Of a DNA stretch of 64,000 bases, positions 43,049 to 50,988 are shown piece after piece. Source of the DNA: Pseudonocardia parietis (GTDB lineage: Bacteria; Actinomycetota; Actinomycetes; Mycobacteriales; Pseudonocardiaceae); NCBI RefSeq assembly GCF_017876315.1, contig NZ_JAGINU010000001.1, forward strand, positions 372,001 through 436,000, written 5' to 3'. The notes beneath the pieces are model-generated. The model was not told the DNA's origin. It worked only from the letters and a program-made list of their open reading frames with translations, and made no database searches. The position numbers and the translations under genes were made by a program. The first letter of the stretch is position 1, and each line of letters opens with the position of its first letter.

Positions 43049-43834
43049 GTGGGAACCACCCGCACGCGCCGCCCGCCGACGCCCGCCGTCGCCGAGCGTG
43101 CCCGCAGTCTGGTCACCCGCGGCGGTCGCGCCGCGCTCGTCGGGACCGGCGAGCCGGAACCGTGCACGCCACTGATGCACCACACGTGGCCGGACGGGAC
43201 GACCGACGTGTTGCTCTCCGACGACCACGTGGTGCGCGAGCGGGCCCGGCACTCGGCTGACGGCCTGCCGGTGATGCTGGAGCTGACCGGGATGACCCCG
43301 GTGCCGCTGCCGGAGCCGGTGCGCGAGCTGCTGTGGCTGCTGGGCAGGCTCCACGAGCCGGAGCCGCGGACCGGACGGGAGCGGGCCCTGCGGCTCGCCG
43401 AGGAGGCGCCGCACCCGAACCTGCTCGACGCCGGACGCGGCGCGACGCTGCTGCGGCTGTACCCGTCCTCGGCGGTCTACTCCGACGCCGAGGGCTGCGC
43501 ACCCGTCTCGCCCACCGATCTGGCGGCCGCCGACCCGGACCCGTTCTGCCGGGTGGAGCAGGCGTGGCTGGAGCACCTGGACCAGGCGCACCCGGAGATG
43601 CTGTGCGCGCTGCGCAGGCACCTGCCCCGGGCGCTGCGCGATGCCGGCGACACCGCGGGCCGGATCCGGCCGATCGGTGTCGACCGGTTCGGGGTACGGG
43701 TGCGGGTCCCGGCGGCGGGCGGCACGCAGGACGTCCGGCTGGCGTTCTCCGCCGAGGCCGCGACACCCGCCGAGCTGCAGAAGCGGTTCGCCGAGCTGGT
43801 CGGCTGCCCGGTGAGCAGGGCCCTAGACGCGTGA
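43049..43834 (+). CDS. DUF2470-domain protein, iron regulated (Rv3839-like)
   Basis: A 261-residue protein related to pyridoxamine-phosphate-oxidase-like/DUF2470 haem-handling proteins; the tail (PFCRVEQAWLEHLDQAHPEMLCALRRHL to the end) fits DUF2470. I chose GTG 43049 because GGAGGTGA (43039-43046) is a near-perfect ribosome site for it; the ATG at 43037 abuts the iron box and would add four residues. A role in haem or iron use during iron shortage is inferred from the box. It overlaps the convergent DUF3817 gene by 12 bases. Confidence 0.82.
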   Translation: MGTTRTRRPPTPAVAERARSLVTRGGRAALVGTGEPEPCTPLMHHTWPDGTTDVLLSDDHVVRERARHSADGLPVMLELTGMTPVPLPEPVRELLWLLGRLHEPEPRTGRERALRLAEEAPHPNLLDAGRGATLLRLYPSSAVYSDAEGCAPVSPTDLAAADPDPFCRVEQAWLEHLDQAHPEMLCALRRHLPRALRDAGDTAGRIRPIGVDRFGVRVRVPAAGGTQDVRLAFSAEAATPAELQKRFAELVGCPVSRALDA

Positions 43835-44152
43835 GCCGGTGGCGGGGAGGTGCTCGTCGTGCACCTTCCTCGTCACCTTGCGCTCGGCGACGAACGACGC
43901 GATCGGAATGGTGCCCGCCGCCAGGATGATGACGGCGAACACCGGCTTCCAGCGGCACCGCTCGGCCAGGATCAGCGTGCACACGATGTAGATCATGTAC
44001 AGGAAGCCGTGCACCATGCCGATCAGTGCGACCGGGCGCGGGTCACCGAAGACGTACTTCGCGGGCATCGCGTAGAAGGTCAGCAGCAGCAGGCCGACGC
44101 CGGTGACCCAGGCCGAGATCCGGTAGGCCTTGAGCGCGTTCGCGACGGTCAC
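43823..44152 (-). CDS. DUF3817 membrane protein
   Basis: A 109-residue protein with three helices (WVTGVGLLLLTFYAMP, LIGMVHGFLYMIYIVCTLILAE, PVFAVIILAAGTIPIASFVAE) and a charged C-terminus with ERKVTRKVHDEH, typical of DUF3817. Function unknown. GTG start at 44152 overlaps the previous stop (GTGA). Confidence 0.82.
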   Translation of the reverse strand: MTVANALKAYRISAWVTGVGLLLLTFYAMPAKYVFGDPRPVALIGMVHGFLYMIYIVCTLILAERCRWKPVFAVIILAAGTIPIASFVAERKVTRKVHDEHLPATGSRV

Positions 44153-44646
44153 GGTGTCGACTCCTCCGGCCGGACCGCCAGGCGGGCCAGCTCCTCGTTG
44201 TAGGCCCGCAGCTGCGGGTCGGTGCCCCGGCGCGCGGCCACGCCGGCCGGACGGGAGGTGAACGGCGACGGCCGGTCCGCCACGGCCGCACCGGCGAGCT
44301 CGGGCACGGGGGCCGGGTCCGCGCCGGACGGCCGCTCGGCGGTAGCCGGCGCGGTCGTCGTCGCAGGAGTCGCGGAGGTCGCGGCAGGGGCCGTGTCGGG
44401 TTCCGCAGGCGTGGCGGCCTCCCGGGCACGCACGTCCGCGACCTCCAGACGCAGGAAGCGCCACCACATCACGCCGAAGAACACCGCGAACAGGGGCCAC
44501 TGCAGGCCGTACCCGATGTTCAGCGCCGAGCCCATCGCCGACCCGGCCCGCCCCCACTGCCAGACGGCCAGGAAACCGCAGGTGGCCATCGCGCCGAGGG
44601 TGAGCACGTGCCAGGCCATCCACTTCGGGGACAGCAACAGCCGCAT
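44149..44646 (-). CDS. Small two-helix membrane protein with disordered tail
   Basis: A 165-residue protein that begins MRLLLSPKWMAWHVLTLGAMATCGFLAVWQW, then a second helix (WPLFAVFFGVMWWRFLRLE), then an Ala/Pro-rich tail ending in RAYNEELARLAVRPEE. It resembles the small actinobacterial proteins sometimes annotated as transcriptional regulators near DUF3817 genes. Start uncertain: ATG 44646 chosen, ATG 44667 is possible. Translationally coupled to DUF3817. Confidence 0.7.
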   Translation of the reverse strand: MRLLLSPKWMAWHVLTLGAMATCGFLAVWQWGRAGSAMGSALNIGYGLQWPLFAVFFGVMWWRFLRLEVADVRAREAATPAEPDTAPAATSATPATTTAPATAERPSGADPAPVPELAGAAVADRPSPFTSRPAGVAARRGTDPQLRAYNEELARLAVRPEESTP

Positions 44647-44750
44647 CACGCGGACCAGGGTACCCATCCGGCGCCGGTCGCGTCCGGGCGGCGACCCGGC
44701 CGGCGCCGGACCCGGTGCGGCGCCGCTCCCGGCCTTGGGAGGATCGCCTC

Positions 44751-45572
44751 GTGACGACGACGGCGGGCCGATCCACCCTCCGGAGCTGGCTGGCACCGGG
44801 CCGGCCGGCGGACCCGGCGGTGGTCACCGACCGCCGGGAGCGCCGGCTGATCGGTCTGGAGATCGCGATCGTCGTGACCGTGACGCTCGGGCTGTCCGCG
44901 CTGCGCAGCGTGCTGTCGCTGCTGGAGGCGCTGCTCGCGCCCGCGCCACTGGCGGACCAGCAGGTGATCCTGAACGCTCCGGCCTCCACCGACGTGTGGA
45001 TCGACCTGGCGTTCCAGCTGACCCGGGCGCTGCAACTGGCCGGCTGGGGCGCACTGGCCGCCTACCTGCTGCTGCGTGCCGGGTTCGCGCTGCGCCGGGT
45101 CGGCCTGGACGGGCTGCGGCCGGGGAGCGACGTGCTGCACTCGGCCGGGCTGGCCGCGCTGATCGGGATCCCGGGGCTGGCGCTGTACCTGATCGGCCGG
45201 GTCGCCGGGATCACCCCGGACATCGCACCGAGCACGCTCACCGACGCCTGGTGGCGGATCCCGGTACTCGTCGTCTCGGCCGCCGCGAACTCCTGGGCCG
45301 AGGAGGTGGTCATGATCGGCTACCTGCTCACCCGGTTCCGGCAGCTGGGCTGGTCGGAGAACCGCTCCGCGCTCGTCGCCGCCGTGCTGCGCGGGTGCTA
45401 CCACCTCTACCAGGGGGTCGGCGCGTTCGTCGGGAACCTCGTCATGGGGCTGGTGTTCGCCCGGTACTGGCAGCGGACGAACCGGCTCTGGCCGCTCGTC
45501 GGAGCCCACCTGCTGATCGACATCGTGGCCTTCGTGGGGTACGCACTACTGGTCGACGTGCTGCCGTTCTGA
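44751..45572 (+). CDS. CPBP-family intramembrane glutamic protease-like
   Basis: A 273-residue membrane protein with about eight helices. Motif 1 reads AEEVVMIGYLLTR, keeping the two glutamates but with glycine where R normally follows; motif 2 holds the histidine in RGCYHLYQG; motif 3 is GAHLLIDIV. It should be an Abi/CPBP protease, though the altered motif 1 may affect activity. Start GTG 44751 has GGGAGGA seven bases upstream. Confidence 0.82.
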   Translation: MTTTAGRSTLRSWLAPGRPADPAVVTDRRERRLIGLEIAIVVTVTLGLSALRSVLSLLEALLAPAPLADQQVILNAPASTDVWIDLAFQLTRALQLAGWGALAAYLLLRAGFALRRVGLDGLRPGSDVLHSAGLAALIGIPGLALYLIGRVAGITPDIAPSTLTDAWWRIPVLVVSAAANSWAEEVVMIGYLLTRFRQLGWSENRSALVAAVLRGCYHLYQGVGAFVGNLVMGLVFARYWQRTNRLWPLVGAHLLIDIVAFVGYALLVDVLPF

Positions 45573-45601
45573 GGCTCGACCCACCACTGCGAAAGGGCCC
45601 C

Positions 45602-45619
45602 TCACCTGGGGAAAGGTGA
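45602..45619. repeat. Inverted repeat TCACCT-N6-AGGTGA upstream of ferritin
   Basis: Six-base arms around GGGGAA, 30 bases after the CPBP stop and about 75 bases before the ferritin ATG. It could be a weak terminator hairpin or an operator. The arm orientation is opposite to an IdeR box, so I do not call it one. Confidence 0.35.
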
Positions 45620-45679
45620 CCCTGTCCTGTTGAGACGAACACCAAGTCTTGAACGGCTCCAGAACAGCGCGAACGCGGC

Positions 45680-45685
45680 TAGCCT
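45680..45685 (+). promoter_or_regulatory. Putative leaderless -10 (TAGCCT) for ferritin
   Basis: TAGCCT lies seven bases before the ferritin ATG at 45693 with no ribosome-binding site, matching the leaderless layout at other genes here. No convincing -35 at 17-18 bases was found. Confidence 0.5.
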
Positions 45686-45692
45686 CGTACTC

Positions 45693-46226
45693 ATGACCGA
45701 CGACACCAAGTTCCACGCACTGCTCCGCGACCAGATCCGGAGCGAGTTCACCGCAAGCCAGCAGTACGTCGCCGTGGCCGTCTGGCTCGACGGTGAGGAC
45801 CTCCCCCAGCTGGCCGCGCACTTCTACGCCCAGGCGCTCGAGGAGCGCAACCACGCCATGAGCATGGTCCGGTACCTGCTGGACAACGACCTCACCGCGA
45901 CCGTCCCGGGCATCGAGGACGTCAAGAACGACTTCGCCTCGGTCGAGGACGCCGTGTCGCTGGCGCTGACCCAGGAGCGGCACGTCACCGAGCAGATCAC
46001 CACGCTCGCCTCGACCGCCCGCGACGAGGGTGACTACCTCGGCGAGCAGTTCATGCAGTGGTTCCTCAAGGAGCAGGTCGAGGAGGTCGCCTCGATGTCG
46101 ACGCTGCTCACCATCGTCCGCCGGGCCGAGGACAACCTGTTCCACGTCGAGGCCTTCGTGGCCCGCGAGCTCAAGCCCGAGGGTGTCGACCCCACCGCGC
46201 CGGCCGTCGCAGGCGGCCGCGTCTGA
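45693..46226 (+). CDS. bfrB: Non-haem ferritin (BfrB-like)
   Basis: A 177-residue four-helix ferritin: LRDQIRSEFTASQQYVAVAVW has the first ferroxidase glutamate, FYAQALEERNHAMSMVRYL the E-x2-H pair (here EERNHAM), and WFLKEQVEEVASMSTLL the later glutamates. It stores iron in 24-mers. It is expected at this position by comparison with Rv3841. The extra tail after residue 160 is Pro/Ala-rich. It ends ten bases before the convergent SEC-C gene. Confidence 0.92.
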   Translation: MTDDTKFHALLRDQIRSEFTASQQYVAVAVWLDGEDLPQLAAHFYAQALEERNHAMSMVRYLLDNDLTATVPGIEDVKNDFASVEDAVSLALTQERHVTEQITTLASTARDEGDYLGEQFMQWFLKEQVEEVASMSTLLTIVRRAEDNLFHVEAFVARELKPEGVDPTAPAVAGGRV

Positions 46227-46235
46227 CCCGGACCG

Positions 46236-47171
46236 CTACCGGAGGGTGATCTGCTTCCCGGCGAGCACCTCGCGCGCACGGTGCTCCGCGTCGTCGAGCG
46301 GCTTGTCCGCCAGCCCCGCCAGCGCCTCGTCGAGCCGCTTCGCGAACTCCGCCGTGGGTCCCGCCCACTCCGACGAGTGCATCTCGCGGTCCACGTCCCA
46401 GACCGGCACCAGCAGCCCGTGGGCCCGGAACGACCCGGCGTAGCGGGACCCCTCACCCAGCTCCAGGCCGCCCTGGCCGGACAGCCGGGCGAGCGCCCCC
46501 ATCAGGTCGTTCTCGCTCTCCGTGCGCACCCAGCGCACGTGTGCCTTCGACCCGGTGTCGACCCAGTACGCGCCCCGCACGCCCGGCGCGCCGACCGCCT
46601 CGGTCGGCATGATCACCGAGTTGGCGCGCTCCAGCATCGCCTGCGCCTCCGGGTCCGGGCTCTCCCCGGGCAGCCACCAGGCGAAGTCGGCGTGCACGGT
46701 CGGCTCGAGCGGCGCCTGCGGCTCGAGCACGTCCTGCAGCCGCTCACCGGTGCGCCGGTCCGGCCCCACGACCGGCAGCGACGACCCGGGCACGGCCGAG
46801 CGGGCCCAGGCGAGCGCAGCGGCGAGGTCGGCGGACAGGTCACCGGAGCGGGTCTGCACCTGCATCCCGAGCAGGATGTCCCCGTTGTCCCGGACGATCG
46901 CCGCGGACGCGCCGGGGAGTACCGAGGCCAGCGTCACCGGGCCGCCGGAGCGGACCGGCAGCGGCGCCGTCGCCGACGGCAGGAACTCCCGCATCGCGAC
47001 GAGATCCGGCTCGGCGGCCAGGCCCTCGAACGGCCGGATGACGATGACGTCGTCACCCGCACCGTGGCAGACCTTGTACCGCTTGCCCGAGCCGCACGGG
47101 CACGGCCGGCGGGGGTTGTCGGCAGCGGAGCCCTCGGAACGGGTGGCACGGTTACGCGTCTTCTTGCCCAT
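46236..47171 (-). CDS. SEC-C zinc motif protein, DUF5926-like
   Basis: A 311-residue protein. Lys/Arg-rich N-terminus, then RRPCPCGSGKRYKVCHG, a SecA-type C-terminal zinc motif (C-x-C-x8-C-H), then a domain of about 250 residues with VRTESENDLMGALARLSGQ and HGLLVPVWDVD. It may bind ribosomes or ligands through the SEC-C motif; no enzyme motif seen. Start ATG 47171, with TACCTT eight bases upstream on the minus strand: leaderless. Divergent from P450, only 21 bases apart. Confidence 0.82.
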   Translation of the reverse strand: MGKKTRNRATRSEGSAADNPRRPCPCGSGKRYKVCHGAGDDVIVIRPFEGLAAEPDLVAMREFLPSATAPLPVRSGGPVTLASVLPGASAAIVRDNGDILLGMQVQTRSGDLSADLAAALAWARSAVPGSSLPVVGPDRRTGERLQDVLEPQAPLEPTVHADFAWWLPGESPDPEAQAMLERANSVIMPTEAVGAPGVRGAYWVDTGSKAHVRWVRTESENDLMGALARLSGQGGLELGEGSRYAGSFRAHGLLVPVWDVDREMHSSEWAGPTAEFAKRLDEALAGLADKPLDDAEHRAREVLAGKQITLR

Positions 47172-47192
47172 CACCGGGCAAGGTAGCGGGTC

Positions 47193-48422
47193 GTGGGTGA
47201 CTTCGATCCGACCGACCCCGATTTCCTCGCCGACCCGTACCCCGTCTACGACGAGCTGCGTGCCGCGGGACCGGTGCACGAGCACCGGCACCTCGGCCTG
47301 CCGGTCGCCGTGACGCACGCGGCCTGCTCCGCGGTGCTGCGCGACCGCGGACTCGGCCGGATCTGGCAGGACGCGGAGCCGTCGGCACAGCTCACGGCGT
47401 TCAACCTGCTGCACCGCAACTCGCTGCTGGAGCGGGAGGGTGAGCCGCACACCCGGCTCCGGCGACTGGTGGCGTCGGCGTTCGCCCGCGGCCACACCGC
47501 CCGGCTCGCCCCGCTGGTCCGCGCACGGGCCGGGGCCCTGGTCGACGACCTGGTGCGACAGGTGCGCGACGACGAGCCGGCCGACCTGATCGAGCTGGTC
47601 GCGGAGCCGCTGCCGGTGGCCGTGATCGCCGACCTGCTGGGGGTCCCGGAGGATCGGCGGGCGCCGCTGCGGGACTGGTCGGACGCCATCGTGCGGATGT
47701 ACGAGCCCGATCCGGGCCACGACGGCAGGCTCGCCGCGGAGCGGGCGTCCGCCGAGTTCACGGCGATGCTGCGCGACCTGGTCGCCGAGCGCCGCGACGG
47801 TGCCGGTGCCGGTTCGGGTACTCCCGGGAGCGATCCCGGGACGGGGTCGGACCTGCTCGGGGACCTCCTCGCCGTGCGCGAGTCCGGCGACCGCATCTCC
47901 GCCGACGAGCTCGTCGGCACGGCGGCGCTCCTGCTCATGGCCGGGCACGAGGCGACGGTGAACGTGATCGGGAACGGGGTGTACGCACTGCTGCAGCACC
48001 CGGCCCAGTGGCAGCGGCTGATCGCGGACCCGGACCTGATCCCGGCGGCGGTCGAGGAGCTGATCCGGTTCGACGCGCCGCTGCAGCTCTTCGAGCGGAC
48101 GGCCGTCGCCGACACGTCGGTCGCCGGGTACCCGGTCCCGGCCGGCAGCCGGATCGGTGCCCTGCTGGGCGCGGCCGGCCGCGACCCCGGGACGTTCGGC
48201 GACGACGCCGACCGGCTGGACGTCACCCGCTCCCCGAACCCGCACCTCGGCTTCGGCGCCGGGGTGCACTACTGCCTCGGTGCGCCGCTGGCCCGGCTCG
48301 AGATCGCCGAGGTGCTCCGCGCGCTGCTGCTCCGGCTCCCGGGCGCCGCCGTGCACGGGACGCCGGTCCGTCGCCCGCGGTTCGTCATGCGGGGCTGGGA
48401 AGAATTACGGCTCACCGAGTAG
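47193..48422 (+). CDS. Cytochrome P450
   Basis: A 409-residue soluble P450: EPHTRLRRLVASAF, the I-helix LLLMAGHEAT, the ExxR in VEELIRFDAP, and the haem loop FGAGVHYCLGAPLARLE with the axial cysteine. No ferredoxin gene is nearby, so electrons must come from elsewhere. GTG start at 47193. It precedes three roadblock-like genes; conservons of other actinomycetes often end in a P450, so a link is possible. A Gly/Ser-rich insert lies at about residues 205-225. Confidence 0.92.
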   Translation: MGDFDPTDPDFLADPYPVYDELRAAGPVHEHRHLGLPVAVTHAACSAVLRDRGLGRIWQDAEPSAQLTAFNLLHRNSLLEREGEPHTRLRRLVASAFARGHTARLAPLVRARAGALVDDLVRQVRDDEPADLIELVAEPLPVAVIADLLGVPEDRRAPLRDWSDAIVRMYEPDPGHDGRLAAERASAEFTAMLRDLVAERRDGAGAGSGTPGSDPGTGSDLLGDLLAVRESGDRISADELVGTAALLLMAGHEATVNVIGNGVYALLQHPAQWQRLIADPDLIPAAVEELIRFDAPLQLFERTAVADTSVAGYPVPAGSRIGALLGAAGRDPGTFGDDADRLDVTRSPNPHLGFGAGVHYCLGAPLARLEIAEVLRALLLRLPGAAVHGTPVRRPRFVMRGWEELRLTE

Positions 48423-48460
48423 GCCGGCACACCGGATAGGCCGAATGGCAGCATTTCCGT

Positions 48461-48481
48461 TACTCTGAAAGCTACTTTCTG
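48461..48481 (+). promoter_or_regulatory. AT-rich putative promoter with imperfect dyad
   Basis: The gap 48423-48591 holds a local AT-rich patch. CTGAAAG (48465-48471) and CTTTCTG (48475-48481) form an imperfect dyad (six of seven) around CTA, overlapping TACTCT (48461-48466) and TACTTT (48473-48478), either of which could be a -10. It would serve the roadblock genes with a leader of about 110 bases. Confidence 0.4.
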
Positions 48482-48591
48482 AACGAGTGTTCGCACAGTT
48501 TCCGGACACTTCACCGGGTCCGGGGAAATCGCCCCGTGATCGCCGATCCCCACGGTGGTCGCGCTGTGGGGGGCGTGGTGGAATCACGTCG

Positions 48592-49521
48592 GTGGAATCG
48601 TGGTCGGAGGATTTGCGAGGCGTGCTCGACGCACCCGGCGCCCGCTACGCCTGCCTCGCCGACCCGGCCACCGGCGCGGTCGTCGCCGCCCACGGCGGCG
48701 CCGGAGCACCCTCCGGAACCGGCGCGGGCGACCCGCCCGGCACCGTCCCCGCCGACGCCGCGGCGGTGCTCGGCTGGGGTTCCGCCGAGACCGGCTCCGG
48801 GACGGCCGGCCCGTCCTTCGAGGACGCCGTGATCACCACCGGCGCGAGCTACCACCTGGTCAGGGCCTTCTCCCGGGACGGCGGGCCGCTACTCGCCTAC
48901 CTCCAGGTCGATCGGGCGCACGGCAACCTCGCCCTGGCCCGGCGCGCGCTGCTCGCACTGTCCCGGACCGACCGCGAGCAACCGGCGGCACCGACCGGCC
49001 CGGCGGCAGCGACCCGTCCGGAGCCGGCGATCCGTCCGGAGGCAGCGACCGGTCCGGCAACAGCGGCAGATCCGGAGGCAGCGGCCGATCCGGAGGTAGC
49101 GGCACGCCCGGCAGCACCGGCCGATCCCGAGGCAGCGGCACGCCCGGCAGCAGCAGCCGATCCCGAAGCAGCGACCCGTCCGGCAGCACCGGCCGATCCC
49201 CAGGCCGCCGCACGCCCGGCCGTGCCCGCCCCGCGCAGCGACACCACCGGCGACGGGCGGGCACCGGTCGTCCCGGCGCAGGCGCGCGCCCCGGAGGGCG
49301 AGCGGACGCCACCGCCCCCGGTCCCGCTCCCCCGGCGCGAGACCGGGGCGCCGCCGCCGGCCCTCCCACCCGCGGCCGGCCCCACCGAGCCCCCACCCGA
49401 TCCCGACGACCAGGCCGCCGCATCCCCATCGGCCCCACCGGACCAGCCCGGCGGCCGCTGGGCCGACGATCTCCGGACGATGGCCCGGATCCTCGCCGGG
49501 CTCCGCAGACTCGGCCAGTAG
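48592..49521 (+). CDS. Roadblock/LC7-like protein with long repetitive tail (first of three)
   Basis: A 309-residue protein. Residues 1-115 resemble a roadblock/LC7-like fold (YACLADPATGAVVAAHGG, GASYHLVRAFSRDGGPLLAYLQVDRAHGNLALARRALLAL), matching the third and fourth parts of the next gene's protein. Residues about 130-290 are low complexity with a 12-residue repeat (RPAAPADPEAAA, three copies, near 49108-49215) plus Pro-rich stretches, and the tail ends in RTMARILAGLRRLGQ. Start GTG 48592 chosen. Probably a regulatory partner, not an enzyme. Confidence 0.72.
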   Translation: MESWSEDLRGVLDAPGARYACLADPATGAVVAAHGGAGAPSGTGAGDPPGTVPADAAAVLGWGSAETGSGTAGPSFEDAVITTGASYHLVRAFSRDGGPLLAYLQVDRAHGNLALARRALLALSRTDREQPAAPTGPAAATRPEPAIRPEAATGPATAADPEAAADPEVAARPAAPADPEAAARPAAAADPEAATRPAAPADPQAAARPAVPAPRSDTTGDGRAPVVPAQARAPEGERTPPPPVPLPRRETGAPPPALPPAAGPTEPPPDPDDQAAASPSAPPDQPGGRWADDLRTMARILAGLRRLGQ

Positions 49522-49534
49522 GCCGGGGCCGCAT

Positions 49535-49562
49535 TTGACGATTCCCGGATCGGGGTTATCGT
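49535..49562 (+). promoter_or_regulatory. Sigma-70 type promoter
   Basis: TTGACG (49535-49540) is followed by 16 bases and TATCGT (49557-49562), a good housekeeping promoter. It would start a leader of about 105 bases before ATG 49674 and lets the second roadblock gene be transcribed separately from the first. Confidence 0.55.
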
Positions 49563-49673
49563 GGTTGTTCTCCCCGAGAGGTTTTCGCGGAGATCCGTTT
49601 CGCCCCACCGGAACGACCGTGGAGCGGCTCCCCCATTCATCAACGGCGCGGCGCGCACCGCGCGGAGGCAACA

Positions 49674-50105
49674 ATGAACAACATCGATCGTTCGCTGGAC
49701 ATGGCGGCCAACATCAAGGGCGCGTTCGCGGTCGCGATCGTCGACTTCGACAGCGGCATGACCCTCGGGTCCCGTGGTGGCAGCCCGGAGTTCGACCTCG
49801 ACGTCGCGGCCCCGGGCAACTCCGAGGTCGTCCGCACCAAGATCGAGGTCATGCAGAAGCTCGGGCTGCGCGAGTCCATCGAGGACATCCTGATCACGCT
49901 GGACACCCAGTACCACCTGATCCGGATCATCCGCGGTACCGACGAGCAGCTGTTCTTCTACCTGGTGCTCAACCGGGCCCAGGCCAACCTGGCGATGGCC
50001 CGCCGCGACCTGCGCGTCATCGAGCAGCAGTTCACCATGGCGTCGCCGCAGGCCGCCCCGCAGGCCGGCACCGGCCAGCAGTTCTTCCCCGCCCAGCAGC
50101 GCTGA
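49674..50105 (+). CDS. Roadblock/LC7-like protein (second of three)
   Basis: A 143-residue protein of roadblock type: AFAVAIVDFDSGMTLGSRGGS, EVVRTKIEVMQKLGLRESIEDILITLDTQYHLIRII, LFFYLVLNRAQANLAMARRDLRVIEQ. These are strongly conserved in actinomycetes and often act next to GTPase/kinase modules. A Gln/Ala tail follows. ATG 49674 with GGAGG six bases upstream. Best-preserved of the three and the likely core component. Confidence 0.82.
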   Translation: MNNIDRSLDMAANIKGAFAVAIVDFDSGMTLGSRGGSPEFDLDVAAPGNSEVVRTKIEVMQKLGLRESIEDILITLDTQYHLIRIIRGTDEQLFFYLVLNRAQANLAMARRDLRVIEQQFTMASPQAAPQAGTGQQFFPAQQR

Positions 50106-50127
50106 GCGGGGCGGACCCGCTACCTCC

Positions 50128-50988
50128 ATGGCACGTCACCGGCACGCCGTCTCGGTTCGCACCGACGGCCTCGCCGCGGTTCTCGGACCGCTGCTGACCG
50201 ACCCCAGGATCCGCTCCGCGGCCCTGATCGACGTCGACAGCGGGATGGTGCTCGACGTCTGCGGCCCGGAGACCTCGGTCGGTCGCTTCGGCCGGGGCCG
50301 GGCCGCCGAGCACGACCACCGGGACGAGGTCCGCGGCGCGGCGCACGCCGAGCTGGTCCGGATCGGGCTCGCACTGGCCCCCGGATCGGGCGGCGTGGTC
50401 GGGCTCGTCCTGGAGGCCGGTCCGGATCAGCACGTGCTGCACACCGTCGCCGACCCGCACGGTGGCCTGCTCGCGCTGTCGGTCGTGGTCCGCGGGCCGG
50501 ACCGGGTGGTGGCGAAGGTCCGCAAGCGGCTCCGGGTGGTCTCCGAGTCGGCGTTGACCGCAGGCCCGTCGGTCGCCGTGCGGCCCGGCTCGGCCGCGTG
50601 GTCGGTGCCGGGTCCGCCCGGCGCACCGGTGGACCGGGCGGCCGGTCCGAACATCCCGCCCGCGGCGGCGTCGACGGGACGGCCGGGGCCGCCCGGCCCG
50701 GGCCGCCCCGTGCGGCCGGCGGTCCACGCGATGCCCGGCCCGGTCTCGTCGGTGCCCGCGGCGCTCCCGTCCCCGCGGCCGGTCGCCGGTGATCCCGTGC
50801 ACGACGACGACGGGTCCGCGGTGCAGGCGACCACGCCGCACGCCGCTATCACCCCGTCGGCGCCTCCGGAGCCGTCGTGGCCGGGGCCGGGGGCTTCGCT
50901 GTCGGCGATGCTGCCGTCACCCCGCCCGCTGCCGGGCGCACCAGCAGCTCCCTCGGACTCCGCGGATCCGGCTCCAGCAGAGCGGTGA
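50128..50988 (+). CDS. Roadblock/LC7-like protein with long tail (third of three)
   Basis: A 286-residue protein. Residues about 10-135 follow the same pattern as the other two (RSAALIDVDSGMVLDVCGP, HAELVRIGLALAPGSGGVVGLVLEAGPDQHVLHTV, GLLALSVVVRGPDRVVAKVRKRLRVV), then a long Pro/Ser/Ala low-complexity tail ending at 50988. The last 140 bases overlap the convergent zinc-ribbon gene. ATG start, 22 bases after the previous gene, so the last two genes are probably co-transcribed. Confidence 0.72.
   Translation: MARHRHAVSVRTDGLAAVLGPLLTDPRIRSAALIDVDSGMVLDVCGPETSVGRFGRGRAAEHDHRDEVRGAAHAELVRIGLALAPGSGGVVGLVLEAGPDQHVLHTVADPHGGLLALSVVVRGPDRVVAKVRKRLRVVSESALTAGPSVAVRPGSAAWSVPGPPGAPVDRAAGPNIPPAAASTGRPGPPGPGRPVRPAVHAMPGPVSSVPAALPSPRPVAGDPVHDDDGSAVQATTPHAAITPSAPPEPSWPGPGASLSAMLPSPRPLPGAPAAPSDSADPAPAER

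Noticed and set aside
45573..45692. IdeR box upstream of ferritin
   Set aside because: TCACCT-N6-AGGTGA has the arms in the opposite orientation and wrong spacing relative to the IdeR consensus, so I report it only as an inverted repeat.
48592..50988. Complete conservon
   Set aside because: No GTPase, DUF742 or histidine kinase gene is present in the surrounding 4 kb; the kinase at 61-62 kb belongs to the LytS type, not the conservon type.
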